A stretch of DNA of 64,000 nt from Tepidiforma sp. (GTDB lineage: Bacteria; Chloroflexota; Dehalococcoidia; Tepidiformales; Tepidiformaceae). This document shows positions 1 to 9,584 of the stretch, piece by piece (the stretch's first letter is position 1; each line of letters begins with the position of its first letter). The position numbers and the translations under genes are program-made. The stretch is taken from assembly GCF_026003995.1 (NCBI RefSeq), contig NZ_BPIG01000002.1, positions 682,001-746,000 of the forward strand. Direction: 5' to 3'. The notes under the pieces are model-generated. The model was not told the DNA's origin. It did not search any database and worked only from the letters and a program-made list of their open reading frames with translations.

Positions 1-72
1 GCCCATCAAGGGAACCCCGCGCCGTTCCTACCATGACCTCCGTACCGAGCAGCCGCTCCCGGAGGTCCAGCC

Positions 73-855
73 ATGCGCACCCGGCTCCTCGCCGCACTCC
101 TCACCCCCGCGCTCGTCCTCGCCCTCCTCGCCGGCGCCTTCCTCGCCCGCGAACGCGCCGCCAGCGCCGCCCAGCTCCTCCGCGGCTGGAACAACATCGC
201 CTACTTCGGCCAGGCCGCACCCCCCGCGCAGGCCCTCGCCCCGCTCACCGGCGAATACACCGCCGTCTACCGCTGGGACCCGGCCACCCAGGCCTACCAG
301 CTCTACGCGCCCGGCGTTCCCGGCTTCGTCAACACGCTCACCACCATCAACCCCGGCGATGCCATCTGGGTCCACTACACCGGCAGCGGCCGCGAATTCA
401 ACACCGGCGCCCCGCCCTCCGGCTCGGTCCCCGCCGGCGGCTCCGGCAAAATCAGTATCGCGGCCAGCACCTTCGTCCCCGCCAGCGACCTCGCCGTCTA
501 CGAGAAGAGCTTCAACCAGCTCTACCCCCTCAACACCGACCCGGCCTCCCAGCGCTACTTCGCCCCCGTCCACCTGCCCCACGGCGCCACCATCACGACG
601 ATGACCGCCGCCTTCGAAGGCACCGGCGATACCGTCAAAATCCGCCTCGACTACACCCCCATCACCAACGGCGACACCCCCGGCGCGGTCTACATCCTCG
701 CCGAGGTCCGCTCGAACGCCGGCCCCTCGCCGCAGACTGCCTCCGCCTACGCCCACCAGGTCGATAACGGCGCCAACGTCTACTTCCTCGTCGTCGACCT
801 CACCGGCGGCACCGCGTCGAAGCTCCGCGGCGTCACCATCAGCTACACCTACTAG
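73..855 (+). CDS. Secreted protein of unknown function
   Basis: A 260-residue protein with a clear Sec signal peptide: basic MRTRL, a hydrophobic stretch to about residue 25, then an Ala-rich cleavage region near residue 33. The mature part opens with an aromatic block (GWNNIAYFG, YRWDPATQAYQLY, GDAIWVHYT, residues 36-115). This resembles short beta-rich repeats seen in exported Chloroflexota proteins, which is my recollection and not a search. No catalytic motif is visible. The ATG follows a Shine-Dalgarno-like GGAGG at 60-64, and TACCAT at 29-34 could be the -10. The stop lies 10 nt before the next secreted-protein gene, so the two probably form an operon. Confidence 0.75.
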   Translation: MRTRLLAALLTPALVLALLAGAFLARERAASAAQLLRGWNNIAYFGQAAPPAQALAPLTGEYTAVYRWDPATQAYQLYAPGVPGFVNTLTTINPGDAIWVHYTGSGREFNTGAPPSGSVPAGGSGKISIAASTFVPASDLAVYEKSFNQLYPLNTDPASQRYFAPVHLPHGATITTMTAAFEGTGDTVKIRLDYTPITNGDTPGAVYILAEVRSNAGPSPQTASAYAHQVDNGANVYFLVVDLTGGTASKLRGVTISYTY

Positions 856-865
856 GAGGCGGCCC

Positions 866-3019
866 ATGTTCGCCCGGCGCCGTCTCCCCGTCCCCGCCCT
901 CGCTGCTGCCGCGCTCCTGCTCGTCCTCCTCGGCGGCATCTCCCGCCCGGCGCGCGCCCTCGCCGAGGACGACGTGACCTTCGCCGTGGTCCAGTCCCCG
1001 GCATCGCCCGCCACCGTCCAGGTCGGTTCCCACGTCACCTTCGCCGTCACCGCCACGGTGAACAACAGCCTCGGCGTCCTCCCGCTCCTCCTCGATTTCG
1101 ACTACCCGGCCGGACTTACGTTCGTCTCCGGCATCTCGTCGCCCCCGGGCGTCGCCTGCATCGACAACTCCCCTGCGCCCGGCATCGTCCGCTGCAACTA
1201 CGGCCCGGTCCCGGTCGGCTCCCTCGTCCCGCTGACGCTGACCTTTTCCGTCCAGTCGTCCGTCACGACCGCCGCCGGGCAGGCCGTCATGCGCGCCGGC
1301 GTCTCCGACGGCGCCCCGGACTCCGCCGCCGACGGCGCCGATGCCTTCACCGGAGCCGGCGCGCTCACCGTCTTCGACGGCGCGATGTTCACGGCGAACG
1401 GCACGCCCTCCCCGGCCGCCGCGTTCGAGCGCGCCGCCGTCACCTACACCGCGACCCTCACCAATAGCTCCGGCGCGGCCACCGGCGCTTTCGATGCCTC
1501 CCTCCAGCTCCCCGGCGCCGTCGTCCAGTCCATCACCTGCTCTTCCGGCACGCCGGGCCCGGTCGGCTTCGCGCAGGCGAACTGCGCCGGCGCGAACCTG
1601 CCGAACAGCGCCACGCTCACCATCACCGCCGACCTCCTGCCCCAGGACACCGCCAACGGCGACGACGTCGCGCCCCGCCTCGTCGCCGCCGCCCTCGGGG
1701 TCGATGCCGCGCTCCCGGGCATCACCGTTCACGAAGTCGGCCTCCAGCGCACCTCCGGCGCACCGGCCGTCGGCTCCCCGGTCACCGTCTGCACCGCCGC
1801 TGTCGCGTCCGATATCGCGAACACCGCCGCGGCGGGCGCCGCCCAGCCGAACGACCTCGCCCGCATGAAAGGCACGAACTCCGCCCAGGCCGTCCTGCAG
1901 CTCAGCGACTTCACCGTCACCGGTCCCGGCGGCAGCGTCACCGCAGCCGCCGCCTCCGGCTGCGGCGCGAACCAGTCTGGCGTCACGTTCACGCCGGCAG
2001 CGCCGGGCACCTACACCATCACCGCCCGCTACAACACCGGCGGCACGAACGTGCTGGCCATCGACGTCGCCGGCGGGTCGAACCCCGTGCCCGCCCTCGC
2101 CGCCATTGCGCCGACCTCCGCCGTCGCGGGCTCCGGCGCGCTCACACTCACCCTCACGGGTTCGAATTTCATCGCCGCCAGCGAAGTCCGCTGGAACGGC
2201 TCCCCCCTTGCCGCGGTGACCTACGTCTCCTCCACATCGCTCACCGCCACCGTCCCCGCCGGCCTCCTCGCCGCTCCCGGGACCGCCTCCGTGACCGTCC
2301 ACAACCCGGCGCCCGGCGGCGGCACCTCGAGTCCCCAGGTGTTCACCATCTCCGCCGGCGCTGCAAAGCTCGCTTTCACCACGCAGCCCGGCAACGGCAC
2401 GGCGGGGAGCCCGCTCTCCGTCCAGCCGGTCGTCGCCGTCCAGACGTCCGCCGGTGCCACCGTCACCTCCGACAACACGACCGTGGTCACCCTCGCCGTC
2501 TCCGGCAGCGCGACCCTCACCTGCACCGGCGGCCTCTCGAAGACCGTCACCGCGGGCGTCGCCGCCTTCACCGGCTGCACCGTCACCCCGGCCGGCACCG
2601 GCTACACCCTCACTGCCACGTCCTCGCCCGCGCTCACGCCCGCCACGAGCGCCCCGTTCAACGTCACGGCCGCGCCCCCGACATCGACCAGCCAGCTCGC
2701 CCTCCCGGCCGTCACCGGCCCCGTCCCCCGCAGCCGCCTCACCTTCCAGGTCGATTCCGGCACCCTGAACCCGTCCGAAGTTCGCCTCACCATCCGCCGC
2801 GGTTCCGACAACAAGTACTGGAACGCCGCGTCCGCGACCTGGCAAACCGACCCGGTCCAGAACGTCATGACCTCCGCGGGCGGCTCGTCCTGGCAGCTCG
2901 CCGTCAACGGCGTCGCTCGCCGCAGCTTCCTCGCGACCACGGTCACCATCGAAGCCTTCGCCACCGCGGGCGGCACCGAATACCGCAGCGCCGCGACCGC
3001 GACTCTCGCCATCAGGTAA
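866..3019 (+). CDS. Secreted multidomain surface protein with IPT/TIG-like domain
   Basis: A 717-residue exported protein with a signal peptide in residues 1-33 ([19 protein letters not shown]). The body is Thr/Ser/Ala/Val-rich beta sandwich. Residues 40-130 and 170-270 look like DUF11-type conserved-repeat domains ([27 protein letters not shown]). Residues 410-495 look like an IPT/TIG immunoglobulin fold ([19 protein letters not shown] followed by SEVRWNG). Cys pairs (CIDNS...RCNYG) may form disulfides. Such domains usually serve adhesion or cell-surface scaffolding. Start chosen from a strong AGGAGG six nt upstream of the ATG. It lies 10 nt after the previous secreted-protein gene. No enzyme motif was found. 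Confidence 0.75.
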   Translation: MFARRRLPVPALAAAALLLVLLGGISRPARALAEDDVTFAVVQSPASPATVQVGSHVTFAVTATVNNSLGVLPLLLDFDYPAGLTFVSGISSPPGVACIDNSPAPGIVRCNYGPVPVGSLVPLTLTFSVQSSVTTAAGQAVMRAGVSDGAPDSAADGADAFTGAGALTVFDGAMFTANGTPSPAAAFERAAVTYTATLTNSSGAATGAFDASLQLPGAVVQSITCSSGTPGPVGFAQANCAGANLPNSATLTITADLLPQDTANGDDVAPRLVAAALGVDAALPGITVHEVGLQRTSGAPAVGSPVTVCTAAVASDIANTAAAGAAQPNDLARMKGTNSAQAVLQLSDFTVTGPGGSVTAAAASGCGANQSGVTFTPAAPGTYTITARYNTGGTNVLAIDVAGGSNPVPALAAIAPTSAVAGSGALTLTLTGSNFIAASEVRWNGSPLAAVTYVSSTSLTATVPAGLLAAPGTASVTVHNPAPGGGTSSPQVFTISAGAAKLAFTTQPGNGTAGSPLSVQPVVAVQTSAGATVTSDNTTVVTLAVSGSATLTCTGGLSKTVTAGVAAFTGCTVTPAGTGYTLTATSSPALTPATSAPFNVTAAPPTSTSQLALPAVTGPVPRSRLTFQVDSGTLNPSEVRLTIRRGSDNKYWNAASATWQTDPVQNVMTSAGGSSWQLAVNGVARRSFLATTVTIEAFATAGGTEYRSAATATLAIR

Positions 3020-3137
3020 GCCCGCGATGCGCCTCCCGCCCCACCGCTCCCTCCGGGTTCGCACCTACGGCCTCCGCTCCCGCGGAATCGGCGCTCCCCC
3101 GATGCCCCGCGGGGTCCCGCCCGCCTACCTTCGAACC

Positions 3138-3695
3138 ATGCTGCCGGGTCTTCGCCGCACGGCCTCCGTCGCGACCCTGCTGGCGCTCGCCGGCCTCCTC
3201 TCGGCCGGCTGCCTCGCCTACGCGCCGGAGGGCACCGTCGCCACGCCCGCGCCGCCCGGCCAGTCCGGCGGCTCCCGCCTGCCCCAGCTCCTGAGCCAGC
3301 TGCAGGGCGCCGGCGCCGGCATGGAAGTCTTCTCCGAGAACCCCAAGAACGAAGTCCTCGCCGCGCAGGACGCCGAACCCGGCAAGGCCGCCCCGTCGGC
3401 GACGCCGACCGTGACCGCTACCGTCGCCGGCGACCGCACCACACCCACCCCGACCGTCACGCCCCGCCCGGGCACCCCGACGCCCACCCCGCGCCCCGGC
3501 ACCCCCACGCCCACCCCCCGCCCCGGCGAAGGCGCGACCGCGACGCCGACTCCCTCGCCCTCCCCCACCGCGACGCCCACGCCGACGGCCACGCCGACGC
3601 CGACCCTCACCCCGACACCCACCCCGACGCCGCGGCCGCCCACCGAAGGCGGCGGCAGCGGCGGCAACCCCACGCCCCCGCCGACGGAGGGATAG
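3138..3695 (+). CDS. Lipoprotein with Pro/Thr-rich repeat tail
   Basis: A 185-residue lipoprotein. [25 protein letters not shown] is interrupted only by the lipobox LSAGC, so Cys25 should be acylated. After a short unique region (residues 30-90) the protein becomes a long [15 protein letters not shown] stalk, likely wall-spanning. No folded C-terminal domain follows the stalk. The in-frame ATG at 3027 is too early, because it would bury the signal peptide. ATG 3138 is preferred, and TACCTT at 3125-3130 sits 7 nt upstream, fitting a leaderless transcript. The downstream zinc-ribbon gene begins 5 nt after the stop. Confidence 0.7.
   Translation: MLPGLRRTASVATLLALAGLLSAGCLAYAPEGTVATPAPPGQSGGSRLPQLLSQLQGAGAGMEVFSENPKNEVLAAQDAEPGKAAPSATPTVTATVAGDRTTPTPTVTPRPGTPTPTPRPGTPTPTPRPGEGATATPTPSPSPTATPTPTATPTPTLTPTPTPTPRPPTEGGGSGGNPTPPPTEG
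3440..3645 (+). repeat. Low-complexity Pro/Thr codon repeat
   Basis: Degenerate repeats of ACC-CCG/ACG-CCC codons encode PTPT and PRPGTPTPT units inside the lipoprotein gene. The unit around 3463-3525 is repeated nearly exactly. This is a coding low-complexity stalk and not a mobile or CRISPR repeat. It would be prone to slippage. Confidence 0.7.
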
Positions 3696-3699
3696 CGCG

Positions 3700-4185
3700 A
3701 TGGCCGCGACCGCTCACCGCACCCGCTGCAGCGCCTGCGGCCGGGCCCTCCCCTTCGCCGACTGGACCCGCGGCCGCCCCCTTTGCGAACCCTGCGCCCG
3801 CCCGGCAGCCGTGCGCCGCGCCGCGCCGGCCGTTCCTCCTCCCGCGTCTCCTGCGGACGACCTCATCGACACCGTCCCCGATGCTCTCATCGACGAACTC
3901 GTCGCGGCCCTCGAAGCCGAGGCCGCGAAGCTCGACCAGGCCAACCCCCTCGCCGGCGTCCTCGCCGAGCTCGAACTCGGCCGCACCCCCCGCGAGCGCC
4001 ACTGGGCGGCCTGGGGCTTCGCTGCCGGCTTCGCCCTCAACGCCGGCATCGCCAAGTGGGCGCAGGTCGCCTCCGGCGCCCCCATCTCCGACTTCGTCGC
4101 GCCCATCCTCATCGGCGGCGCGGTCTCCGGCGCCACCTGCGCCGCCATCGCCTGGGGCATCGCCCGCCTCCGGCAGCCCGCCTGA
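3700..4185 (+). CDS. Zinc-ribbon membrane protein of unknown function
   Basis: A 161-residue protein. An N-terminal CxxC...CxxC zinc ribbon (CSACGRALPF then CEPCARP, residues 10-32) is followed by an acidic/Ala-rich linker. Two C-terminal hydrophobic helices (WGFAAGFALNAGIAKWAQV and PILIGGAVSGATCAAIAWG) are likely transmembrane. This layout suggests a small membrane protein with a cytosolic metal-binding head; the role is unknown. GGAGGG lies 8 nt upstream of the ATG. It follows the lipoprotein gene by 4 nt and is probably cotranscribed. Confidence 0.65.
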   Translation: MAATAHRTRCSACGRALPFADWTRGRPLCEPCARPAAVRRAAPAVPPPASPADDLIDTVPDALIDELVAALEAEAAKLDQANPLAGVLAELELGRTPRERHWAAWGFAAGFALNAGIAKWAQVASGAPISDFVAPILIGGAVSGATCAAIAWGIARLRQPA

Positions 4186-4228
4186 ACCGCGCCGTTGCGC
4201 ATTGGCACCCTCCCCGCACACTGGCCCC

Positions 4229-5146
4229 ATGCGCATCCTCGTCACCGGCGGCGCCGGCTTCATCGGCTCCCACATCGTCGACGCGTACCTCGAAGCCGGC
4301 CATGAGGTCGCCGTCGTCGATAACCTCTCTACCGGCCGCCGCAGCAACGTCAACCGCGACGCCCGCCTCTACGAAGTCGACATCCACGCCCGCGAATTCG
4401 AACGCATCGTCGCCGACTTCCGTCCCGAGGTCATCAACCACCACGCCGCCCAGGCGAGCGTCAAAGTCGGCCAGGCCGACCCCGTCCACGACCTCGAAGT
4501 GAACGGCGGCGGCACCGCCCGCGTCTGCGCCCTCGCCCTCCAGTACGGCGTGCGCAAGGTCATCTACGCCTCGTCCGGCGGCACCGTCTACGGCGAACCC
4601 GAACGCCTCCCCGTCACCGAAGACCACCCCATTGCGCCGCGCTCGAACTACGGCACCTCCAAGTACGTCGGCGAACTGTACGTCGAACTCGCCCGCCGCA
4701 CCGGCGGCCTCGAAATCACCACCTTCCGCTACGGCAACGCCTACGGCCCCCGCCAGGACCCCCACGGCGAAGCCGGCGTCGTCGCCATCTTCACCGGCCT
4801 CATGCTCGCCGGCCAGCCCTGCACCATCGACGGCGACGGCGAACAGCGGAAGGACTACCTCTACGTCGGCGATATCGCGCGCGCCAACCTCCTCGCCCTC
4901 GACGCCGGTGACGGCCTCGTCGCCAACATCGGCACCGGCATCGGCACCACCGTCAACGAGATTTGGCGCACCCTCTCCGACGCCACCGGCAACACCATCC
5001 CGCCGCGCCACGGCCCCCCGCGCCCGGGCGACGTGCGCAACTTCTGGCTCGATTGCACCCGCGCCCGCGAGGTGCTCGGCTGGCAGCCGCTCGTCCCGTT
5101 CGACGAAGGCATCCGCCGCACCGTCGAAGCCTTCCGCGCCGGCTGA
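4229..5146 (+). CDS. NAD-dependent epimerase/dehydratase (UDP-glucose 4-epimerase type)
   Basis: A 305-residue extended short-chain dehydrogenase. The Rossmann motif GGAGFIGSH is at residues 7-15 (GxxGxxG), followed by VDNLSTG. The catalytic YxxxK is Tyr141/Lys145 (NYGTSKYVGE), and the upstream SSGGTVYGEP supplies the catalytic Ser/Thr. The C-terminal half binds the nucleotide sugar. The family interconverts UDP-glucose and UDP-galactose or related sugars, feeding cell-surface glycans; exact specificity cannot be read. The ATG at 4229 places the Rossmann motif at the N-terminus. CACACT at 4217-4222 is 6 nt upstream, fitting a leaderless promoter. It converges with the CoA-transferase gene. 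Confidence 0.85.
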   Translation: MRILVTGGAGFIGSHIVDAYLEAGHEVAVVDNLSTGRRSNVNRDARLYEVDIHAREFERIVADFRPEVINHHAAQASVKVGQADPVHDLEVNGGGTARVCALALQYGVRKVIYASSGGTVYGEPERLPVTEDHPIAPRSNYGTSKYVGELYVELARRTGGLEITTFRYGNAYGPRQDPHGEAGVVAIFTGLMLAGQPCTIDGDGEQRKDYLYVGDIARANLLALDAGDGLVANIGTGIGTTVNEIWRTLSDATGNTIPPRHGPPRPGDVRNFWLDCTRAREVLGWQPLVPFDEGIRRTVEAFRAG

Positions 5147-5174
5147 CTGCCCGGGCGTTCGAACGGCCGGCGCC

Positions 5175-6449
5175 CTACCGCACTACTCCCGCCGCCCGCA
5201 GCCGCGCGACGTCCTCCGCGCTCAGGCCGGCCTCCGCCAGCACCTCGTCCGTGTGCTCGCCCAGCATCGGGCTCGGCCCCTGCGCCGCCAGCGGCGCCTC
5301 CGACATCTGGAACGGCGGCCCGACCATCTTGTACGGCCCGAGCAGCGGGTGGTCCAGCTCCACCTGCAGACCGTTTGCCAGCGTCTGCGGGTGGTCGAAC
5401 AGCTCCTCGATGAAGAACAGCGGCCCCGCTGGCACCCCGTGCTGCTCCAGCAGATGCGCCCACTCCTCCGTCGTCTTCGTCCGGAAGAGCGCCTCCGCCT
5501 CCGCCACCAGCTTCGGCCCCTCCTCCGCCCACCCCGGCGGGTTCACCTCGAAGCTCCCGTCCTCCTTGAACCGCGGGTCACGCAGCCCCGTCGCCGCCAG
5601 CACCTTCAGCCGCAGCGACTGGCTCAGCGCACCGACCGCGATGAAGCCGTCCTTCGTCTGGTACACGCGGTAGTAGATGTTCCCCAGCGCCGCCGGGCGG
5701 TACTTGTTGTGCACCGCCACCTGCTCGGTGAAGCTCCGCATCTCCGCCCGCGCCTGCTTCAGCTCCTCCAGCATCGGCGGGATCACCTGCTCGTCGAACG
5801 CCCGGATCCACGTGAACTGGCTCGTCTGCATCGCGATCGCCGTCCCCATCAGCGTGCAGTCGATCCGCTGCCCCTTCCCCGTCCGCTCGCGGTAGTAGAG
5901 CGCCGCGCAAATCGCGTTCGCCATCTGGATGCCCGTCGCATAGTCCGCCACTGCCGGGTAGATGTACGTCGGCACGTCGCCCTGCATCTTCGCCTCGCCC
6001 GCCATCAGCCCCGTCATCGCCTGCACGACGAGGTCGTACCCGCCGCGCGTCGCCAGCGGCCCGTACCGTCCATAGGCCGTGTTCTCGCAGTAGATGAGCC
6101 GCGAGTTGATGGCGCTGAGCGTCTCGTAGTCGATGCCGAGCTCCTCCGCGACCCCCGGCCGGTAGTTGATGACCACCACGTCGGCATCCTTCGCCAGCCG
6201 GTGCACCACCTCCCGCGCCTCCGGCCGCGAGAGGTCGATCGCCACCCCGCGCTTTCCCCGGTTCAGGCTCGCGAACGTCCGCGATTCCTTCGGCAGCAGC
6301 TCCACGAACACCCGCCACGGCTCGCCCTCGAGCGGCTCGAACTTCGTCACCCGCGCGCCCATGTCGGCGAGGTGCATCCCGCAGAACGGCCCCGCGATGA
6401 TTTGCGAAAACTCGAGCACGTTCACGCCCTGCAGCGGTCCTGTCGTCAT
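5175..6449 (-). CDS. Class III (CaiB/BaiF) CoA-transferase
   Basis: A 424-residue family III CoA-transferase. The N-terminal signature LQGVNVLEFSQIIAGPFCG and ADMGARVTKFEP form the CoA fold. Asp169 in VADYATGI aligns with the catalytic Asp169 known for formyl-CoA transferase and CaiB. ERTGKGQRIDCTL follows, as usual. It should move CoA between acyl donors and carboxylic acids; the substrate is unknown. A good Shine-Dalgarno GGAGGG sits 6 nt before the ATG, and TAGAAT near 6470-6475 may be the -10. The co-oriented MarR gene upstream could regulate it. Confidence 0.9.
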   Translation of the reverse strand: MTTGPLQGVNVLEFSQIIAGPFCGMHLADMGARVTKFEPLEGEPWRVFVELLPKESRTFASLNRGKRGVAIDLSRPEAREVVHRLAKDADVVVINYRPGVAEELGIDYETLSAINSRLIYCENTAYGRYGPLATRGGYDLVVQAMTGLMAGEAKMQGDVPTYIYPAVADYATGIQMANAICAALYYRERTGKGQRIDCTLMGTAIAMQTSQFTWIRAFDEQVIPPMLEELKQARAEMRSFTEQVAVHNKYRPAALGNIYYRVYQTKDGFIAVGALSQSLRLKVLAATGLRDPRFKEDGSFEVNPPGWAEEGPKLVAEAEALFRTKTTEEWAHLLEQHGVPAGPLFFIEELFDHPQTLANGLQVELDHPLLGPYKMVGPPFQMSEAPLAAQGPSPMLGEHTDEVLAEAGLSAEDVARLRAAGVVR

Positions 6450-6514
6450 GCCTGTCCCTCCAGGCCGCCTATTCTAACCTTTGCGTGAACGTACGCCACC
6501 CCGGGCTGCCGCCC

Positions 6515-7120
6515 TCACCCGGTGCCCGCGTCGTCCTCTGCCGGGAGCGCCGTCACGCCCGGGCGCACCTTCGGCTCCATCCCCGCCCGCCGCGCGGTCT
6601 CGTAGTTCGCCCACCAGAATGCCCGCGCCAGCCGCGAAAGCGCCGCCTTCTCCTCCTCCCCGAAGCCCGCGAAAAACGCCCGGATGAGGTCGACGTAGGC
6701 CTCCCGGCCCCGTTCCGCCGCCGCCTTCCCCGCCTCCGTCGCCTCCACCACCACCAGCCGCCGGTCGTTCGCCGCCCGCTGCCGCCGCACGTACCCTGCC
6801 TCCTCCAGCCGGTGGAGCGCTGCCGTCACCGCCGGCCGGCTCAGCCAGAGCGTGTGCGCCAGCCGCCGGGGCTCGCTGTTCGGCACCAGCTGCAGCAGCC
6901 ACAGGATGCGCCACGCCTCGTACGTCAGCCCCAGCGTGCGCTGCATCGCCTGGTTCAGCGCGCTCCCCAGCAGCTGCCCTGCCGAGTTCAGGTCGTAGGC
7001 CGCGAAGAACGTCGCCTCGTCGAGCCCGCCCTCGGCAATCCACGCGGCGGCGCGCCGCTCGAGCCGCGTCGGCGGGAACGCCCGGTCCCCGTCCCGCGTC
7101 CCCTCGCGCCCCGCGCCCAT
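6515..7120 (-). CDS. MarR-family transcriptional regulator
   Basis: A 201-residue protein with a central winged helix. LTYEAWRILWLLQLVP is followed by the recognition region LSRPAVTAALHRLEEAGYVRR and the wing RAANDRRLVVVEATEAG, all MarR hallmarks (about residues 60-140). MarR proteins are dimeric ligand-responsive repressors. It lies between the universal stress gene (15 nt upstream) and a CoA-transferase gene, all on the same strand. The acidic C-terminal tail is atypical. The N-terminal 30 residues are low-complexity, so the true start might be slightly later. Confidence 0.85.
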   Translation of the reverse strand: MGAGREGTRDGDRAFPPTRLERRAAAWIAEGGLDEATFFAAYDLNSAGQLLGSALNQAMQRTLGLTYEAWRILWLLQLVPNSEPRRLAHTLWLSRPAVTAALHRLEEAGYVRRQRAANDRRLVVVEATEAGKAAAERGREAYVDLIRAFFAGFGEEEKAALSRLARAFWWANYETARRAGMEPKVRPGVTALPAEDDAGTG

Positions 7121-7135
7121 CTGCTCAGCCCGGTA

Positions 7136-7972
7136 TCAGTCGTGGTGCGTCGGCACCACGAGCACCGCCCGGTGCGTGCCGTGCACCACCCGGTCCGTCG
7201 TGCTGCCCAGCGCCAGCCGCTTCGCGAACCCCTTCCCCGTCGAGGTCACCACGATCAGGCTCGCGTTCTCCTGCTCCGCAATTTCGAGGATCGCCGTCGC
7301 TGCATCGCCCTGCACGAGGATAGTGCGCTCGCCCGGCTTCGCGGTCGCCTGCAGGTACTCCTTCGCCGCGGCCTCGAGCGTCGCCGAGAGGTCTGCCGGG
7401 TAGTACGAAAACTCGATGCCCGCCGGCGGCGGCACGCTGTACGCCCGCAGCAGCACGACCGGCAGCCCCGCCTTCCCGGCGAGGTCCCGCGCGACCGCGA
7501 GGCCCCGCTCCGCCTCCTCCGAGCCGTCGACGGCCACCAGCACCGGCCGCCCGTTCCCCGGCGGCTCCGGCGCCTCCGTCCCCGGCTCGGCCAGCACCGG
7601 CACCTTCGAACCGCGGATGACCTTGTCGGCCACGCTCCCCAGCACCATCGCCCGGAACCCGCCCCGCCCGTGCGTCGCAATCACGACGTAGGAGGCCGTC
7701 TCCGCCGCCTGCAGAATCTCCTTCGCCGGGTTTCCGTACACCACGTCGCACACCGGCTCGCCCAGCCCGTGCTTCTCCGCCTGCTCCGTCGCGTACTTGC
7801 GGAACAGCTCCGCCGTCTCCTGCCGCTGCTCCGGCGACCCATCGTGCTCCACCACGTGGATCAGCCGCACCGGCAGCCCTGTCACCCGCTTCAGCCACGC
7901 CGCATCCACGAGCGCGTGCTCCGCAAGGCTCGAACCATCGAGCGGAATCAGGATCGGTCCGTTCTCTGCCAT
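7136..7972 (-). CDS. Tandem-domain universal stress protein
   Basis: A 278-residue protein with two UspA folds. Domain 1 (ILIPLDGSSLAEHAL to VVIATHGRGGFRAMVLGSVADKVIRG) and domain 2 (VLVAVDGSEEAERGLAVARDL to LIVVTSTGKGFAKRLALGSTTDRVVHGTHRAVLVV) each end in the G-x2-G-x9-G-(S/T)-like ATP-binding signature, degenerate in domain 2. Usp proteins help cells survive starvation and stress. ATG at 7972 was chosen over an earlier in-frame start at 8002, because AGGTGG lies 8 nt before it and the fold begins directly. It is divergent from the multicopper oxidase gene. Confidence 0.9.
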   Translation of the reverse strand: MAENGPILIPLDGSSLAEHALVDAAWLKRVTGLPVRLIHVVEHDGSPEQRQETAELFRKYATEQAEKHGLGEPVCDVVYGNPAKEILQAAETASYVVIATHGRGGFRAMVLGSVADKVIRGSKVPVLAEPGTEAPEPPGNGRPVLVAVDGSEEAERGLAVARDLAGKAGLPVVLLRAYSVPPPAGIEFSYYPADLSATLEAAAKEYLQATAKPGERTILVQGDAATAILEIAEQENASLIVVTSTGKGFAKRLALGSTTDRVVHGTHRAVLVVPTHHD

Positions 7973-8107
7973 CGTTGCACCACCTTCTCGCTGGTTGCCC
8001 AAGCATGAACCATCAGCGCCGAGTGCGCGAGGGCCCTTCCGCCCACTTCTTCGGCCCCATCTGCTCTCTTGAGAAATCTTTCACGAACGATCCACCGGCC
8101 CGCCCTT

Positions 8108-8136
8108 TTCGGACCTCCCGGCCGTCTCGGTATTTC
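8108..8136 (+). promoter_or_regulatory. Possible promoter of the multicopper oxidase gene
   Basis: TTCGGA (8108-8113), a 17-bp spacer and TATTTC (8131-8136) in the 215-bp divergent gap between the stress protein and oxidase genes. A start near 8143 would give a 45-nt leader containing the GGAGG at 8174-8178. The match to the consensus is moderate. I saw no other clear element in this gap. Confidence 0.4.
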
Positions 8137-8187
8137 ACGCCTTCGCCGACGATACCCCTGCGAATCGTCGCACGGAGGCACCGCCCC

Positions 8188-9459
8188 ATGACGGATCCCT
8201 CGGTCCACATCGACCACCTGGCCCAGACCGCTGCCCGGCTCGACCGCCGCCGCTTCCTCCGCAAGGCCGGCATCGTCGGCGCCGCCATCCCGGTCGCCGC
8301 GGGCGCTATCGCCAGCGCCTGCTACGAAGACCCCACCGGCAGCAAGGCCGAGCCCGCCGGCGTCGGCGCCGGCAACGTCAAGCCCGGCCCGACTCCCGCC
8401 TCCGGCGGCGCCCCCGCCAGCCAGGAGCGCTGGCGGAAAATCGACGCCGACCACAAGCAGGGCATCGTCGACTTCCTCCGCAACCAGAAGGCCCCCATCA
8501 CGAAGGGCCGCGGCAACATCCCCCTCGAGCCACGCATCGAAAACGGCGTCAAAGTCTGGGACCTCACCATCGACGAGGTCGACTGGGAAGTCGCGCCCGG
8601 CCAGGTCGAAAAGGCCCGCGGCTACAACGGCATGATTCCCGGCCCCATCCTCCGCGGCAAGGTGGGCGACCGCGTCCGCGTCAACGTCAAGAACAACCTC
8701 ACCGAAAGCACCGCCGTTCACTGGCACGGCATCCACCTCCCCTACACGATGGACGGCGTCCCCTTCCTCACCCAGGACCCCATCGAGCCCGGCCAGACGT
8801 TCACCTATGAGTTCACCCTCAAGAACGCCGGCTCCCACATGTACCACTCCCACCACGACTCCGCCGACCAGGTCAACCGCGGCCTCCTCGGCGCCTTCAT
8901 CGTCGACCCCGCGGACCCGAAGGACTTCGTCCCGTACGACCGCGAATACACCCTCATCCTCAACGACTCCCTCCTCGGCTACACCATCAACGGCAAGGGC
9001 TTCCCGGCCACCGATGCCCTCGTCGCCCGCAAAGGCGAGCGCGTCCTCGTCCGCTGGATGAACGAGGGCATGATGTACCACCCCATGCACCTCCACGGCC
9101 TCGCCATGGAAGTCGTCGCCATCGACGGCTACAAGCTCGCCAACCCGTGGAAGTGCGACACCATCGACGTGCCCCCCGGCAACCGCTTCGACACCATCAT
9201 CGAAGCCTTCGAGCCCGGCCTCTGGGCCTTCCACTGCCACGTCCTCAGCCACGCGGAGAGCGCCGCCGGCTTCTTCGGCCTCGTCACCGTCCTCGTCGTC
9301 GAAGACGAGAACTTCAAGGTCGCCGACCTCCTCAAGTCCGTTGCCGTTCCGGTGACCGAACCCTCGCCCGACCTCCGCGTCAGCCTCTCCACCAACCGCC
9401 AGGCCGTCCCCGACACCGAAAAGGGCGTCTTCACCCTCTGGTGCGAGCAGAACGCCTGA
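8188..9459 (+). CDS. Tat-exported multicopper oxidase
   Basis: A 423-residue copper oxidase. The Tat motif DRRRFLRKAG (residues 19-28) and a hydrophobic segment end at Cys45 in IASAC, a plausible lipobox. Four copper motifs are present: HWHG (178-181), HMYHSHH (217-223), HPMHLHG (298-304) and HCHVLSH (349-355). These bind type 1 and the trinuclear type 2/3 coppers for four-electron reduction of O2. The usual axial Met after HCHxxxH appears as AESAAGFFG, with Phe where GMxG is common. ATG 8188 is chosen because the Tat motif is then N-terminal and GGAGG precedes it. The substrate (metal ion or phenol) is unknown. Confidence 0.9.
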   Translation: MTDPSVHIDHLAQTAARLDRRRFLRKAGIVGAAIPVAAGAIASACYEDPTGSKAEPAGVGAGNVKPGPTPASGGAPASQERWRKIDADHKQGIVDFLRNQKAPITKGRGNIPLEPRIENGVKVWDLTIDEVDWEVAPGQVEKARGYNGMIPGPILRGKVGDRVRVNVKNNLTESTAVHWHGIHLPYTMDGVPFLTQDPIEPGQTFTYEFTLKNAGSHMYHSHHDSADQVNRGLLGAFIVDPADPKDFVPYDREYTLILNDSLLGYTINGKGFPATDALVARKGERVLVRWMNEGMMYHPMHLHGLAMEVVAIDGYKLANPWKCDTIDVPPGNRFDTIIEAFEPGLWAFHCHVLSHAESAAGFFGLVTVLVVEDENFKVADLLKSVAVPVTEPSPDLRVSLSTNRQAVPDTEKGVFTLWCEQNA

Positions 9460-9493
9460 CCCCGGCAGCCTGAGCCGCCCACCCTCCCTGGCT

Positions 9494-9525
9494 GGAAGGG
9501 GCGCCGCCAGCACGGCGCCCCTTCC
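9494..9525 (+). terminator. Strong hairpin terminator after multicopper oxidase
   Basis: Perfect 13-bp stem (9494-9506 with 9513-9525; arm GGAAGGGGCGCCG) and a 6-nt loop, 34 bp after the oxidase stop. There is no U tract, but such GC-rich hairpins often end transcripts in high-GC bacteria. Confidence 0.75.
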
Positions 9526-9584
9526 GCGCTTCTCCGGCGAACCCTCCCTACAATGGAGCCACACCCACCACCGACGGAGACGCC

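Noticed and set aside
3440-3645. Possible tandem repeat or CRISPR-like array
   Set aside because: The units are irregular Pro/Thr codons inside a lipoprotein frame, with no unique spacers.
5156-5165. CGTTCGAACG palindrome between the epimerase and CoA-transferase genes as a terminator or operator
   Set aside because: Short, between convergent stops, and without a U tract, so support is too weak to list.
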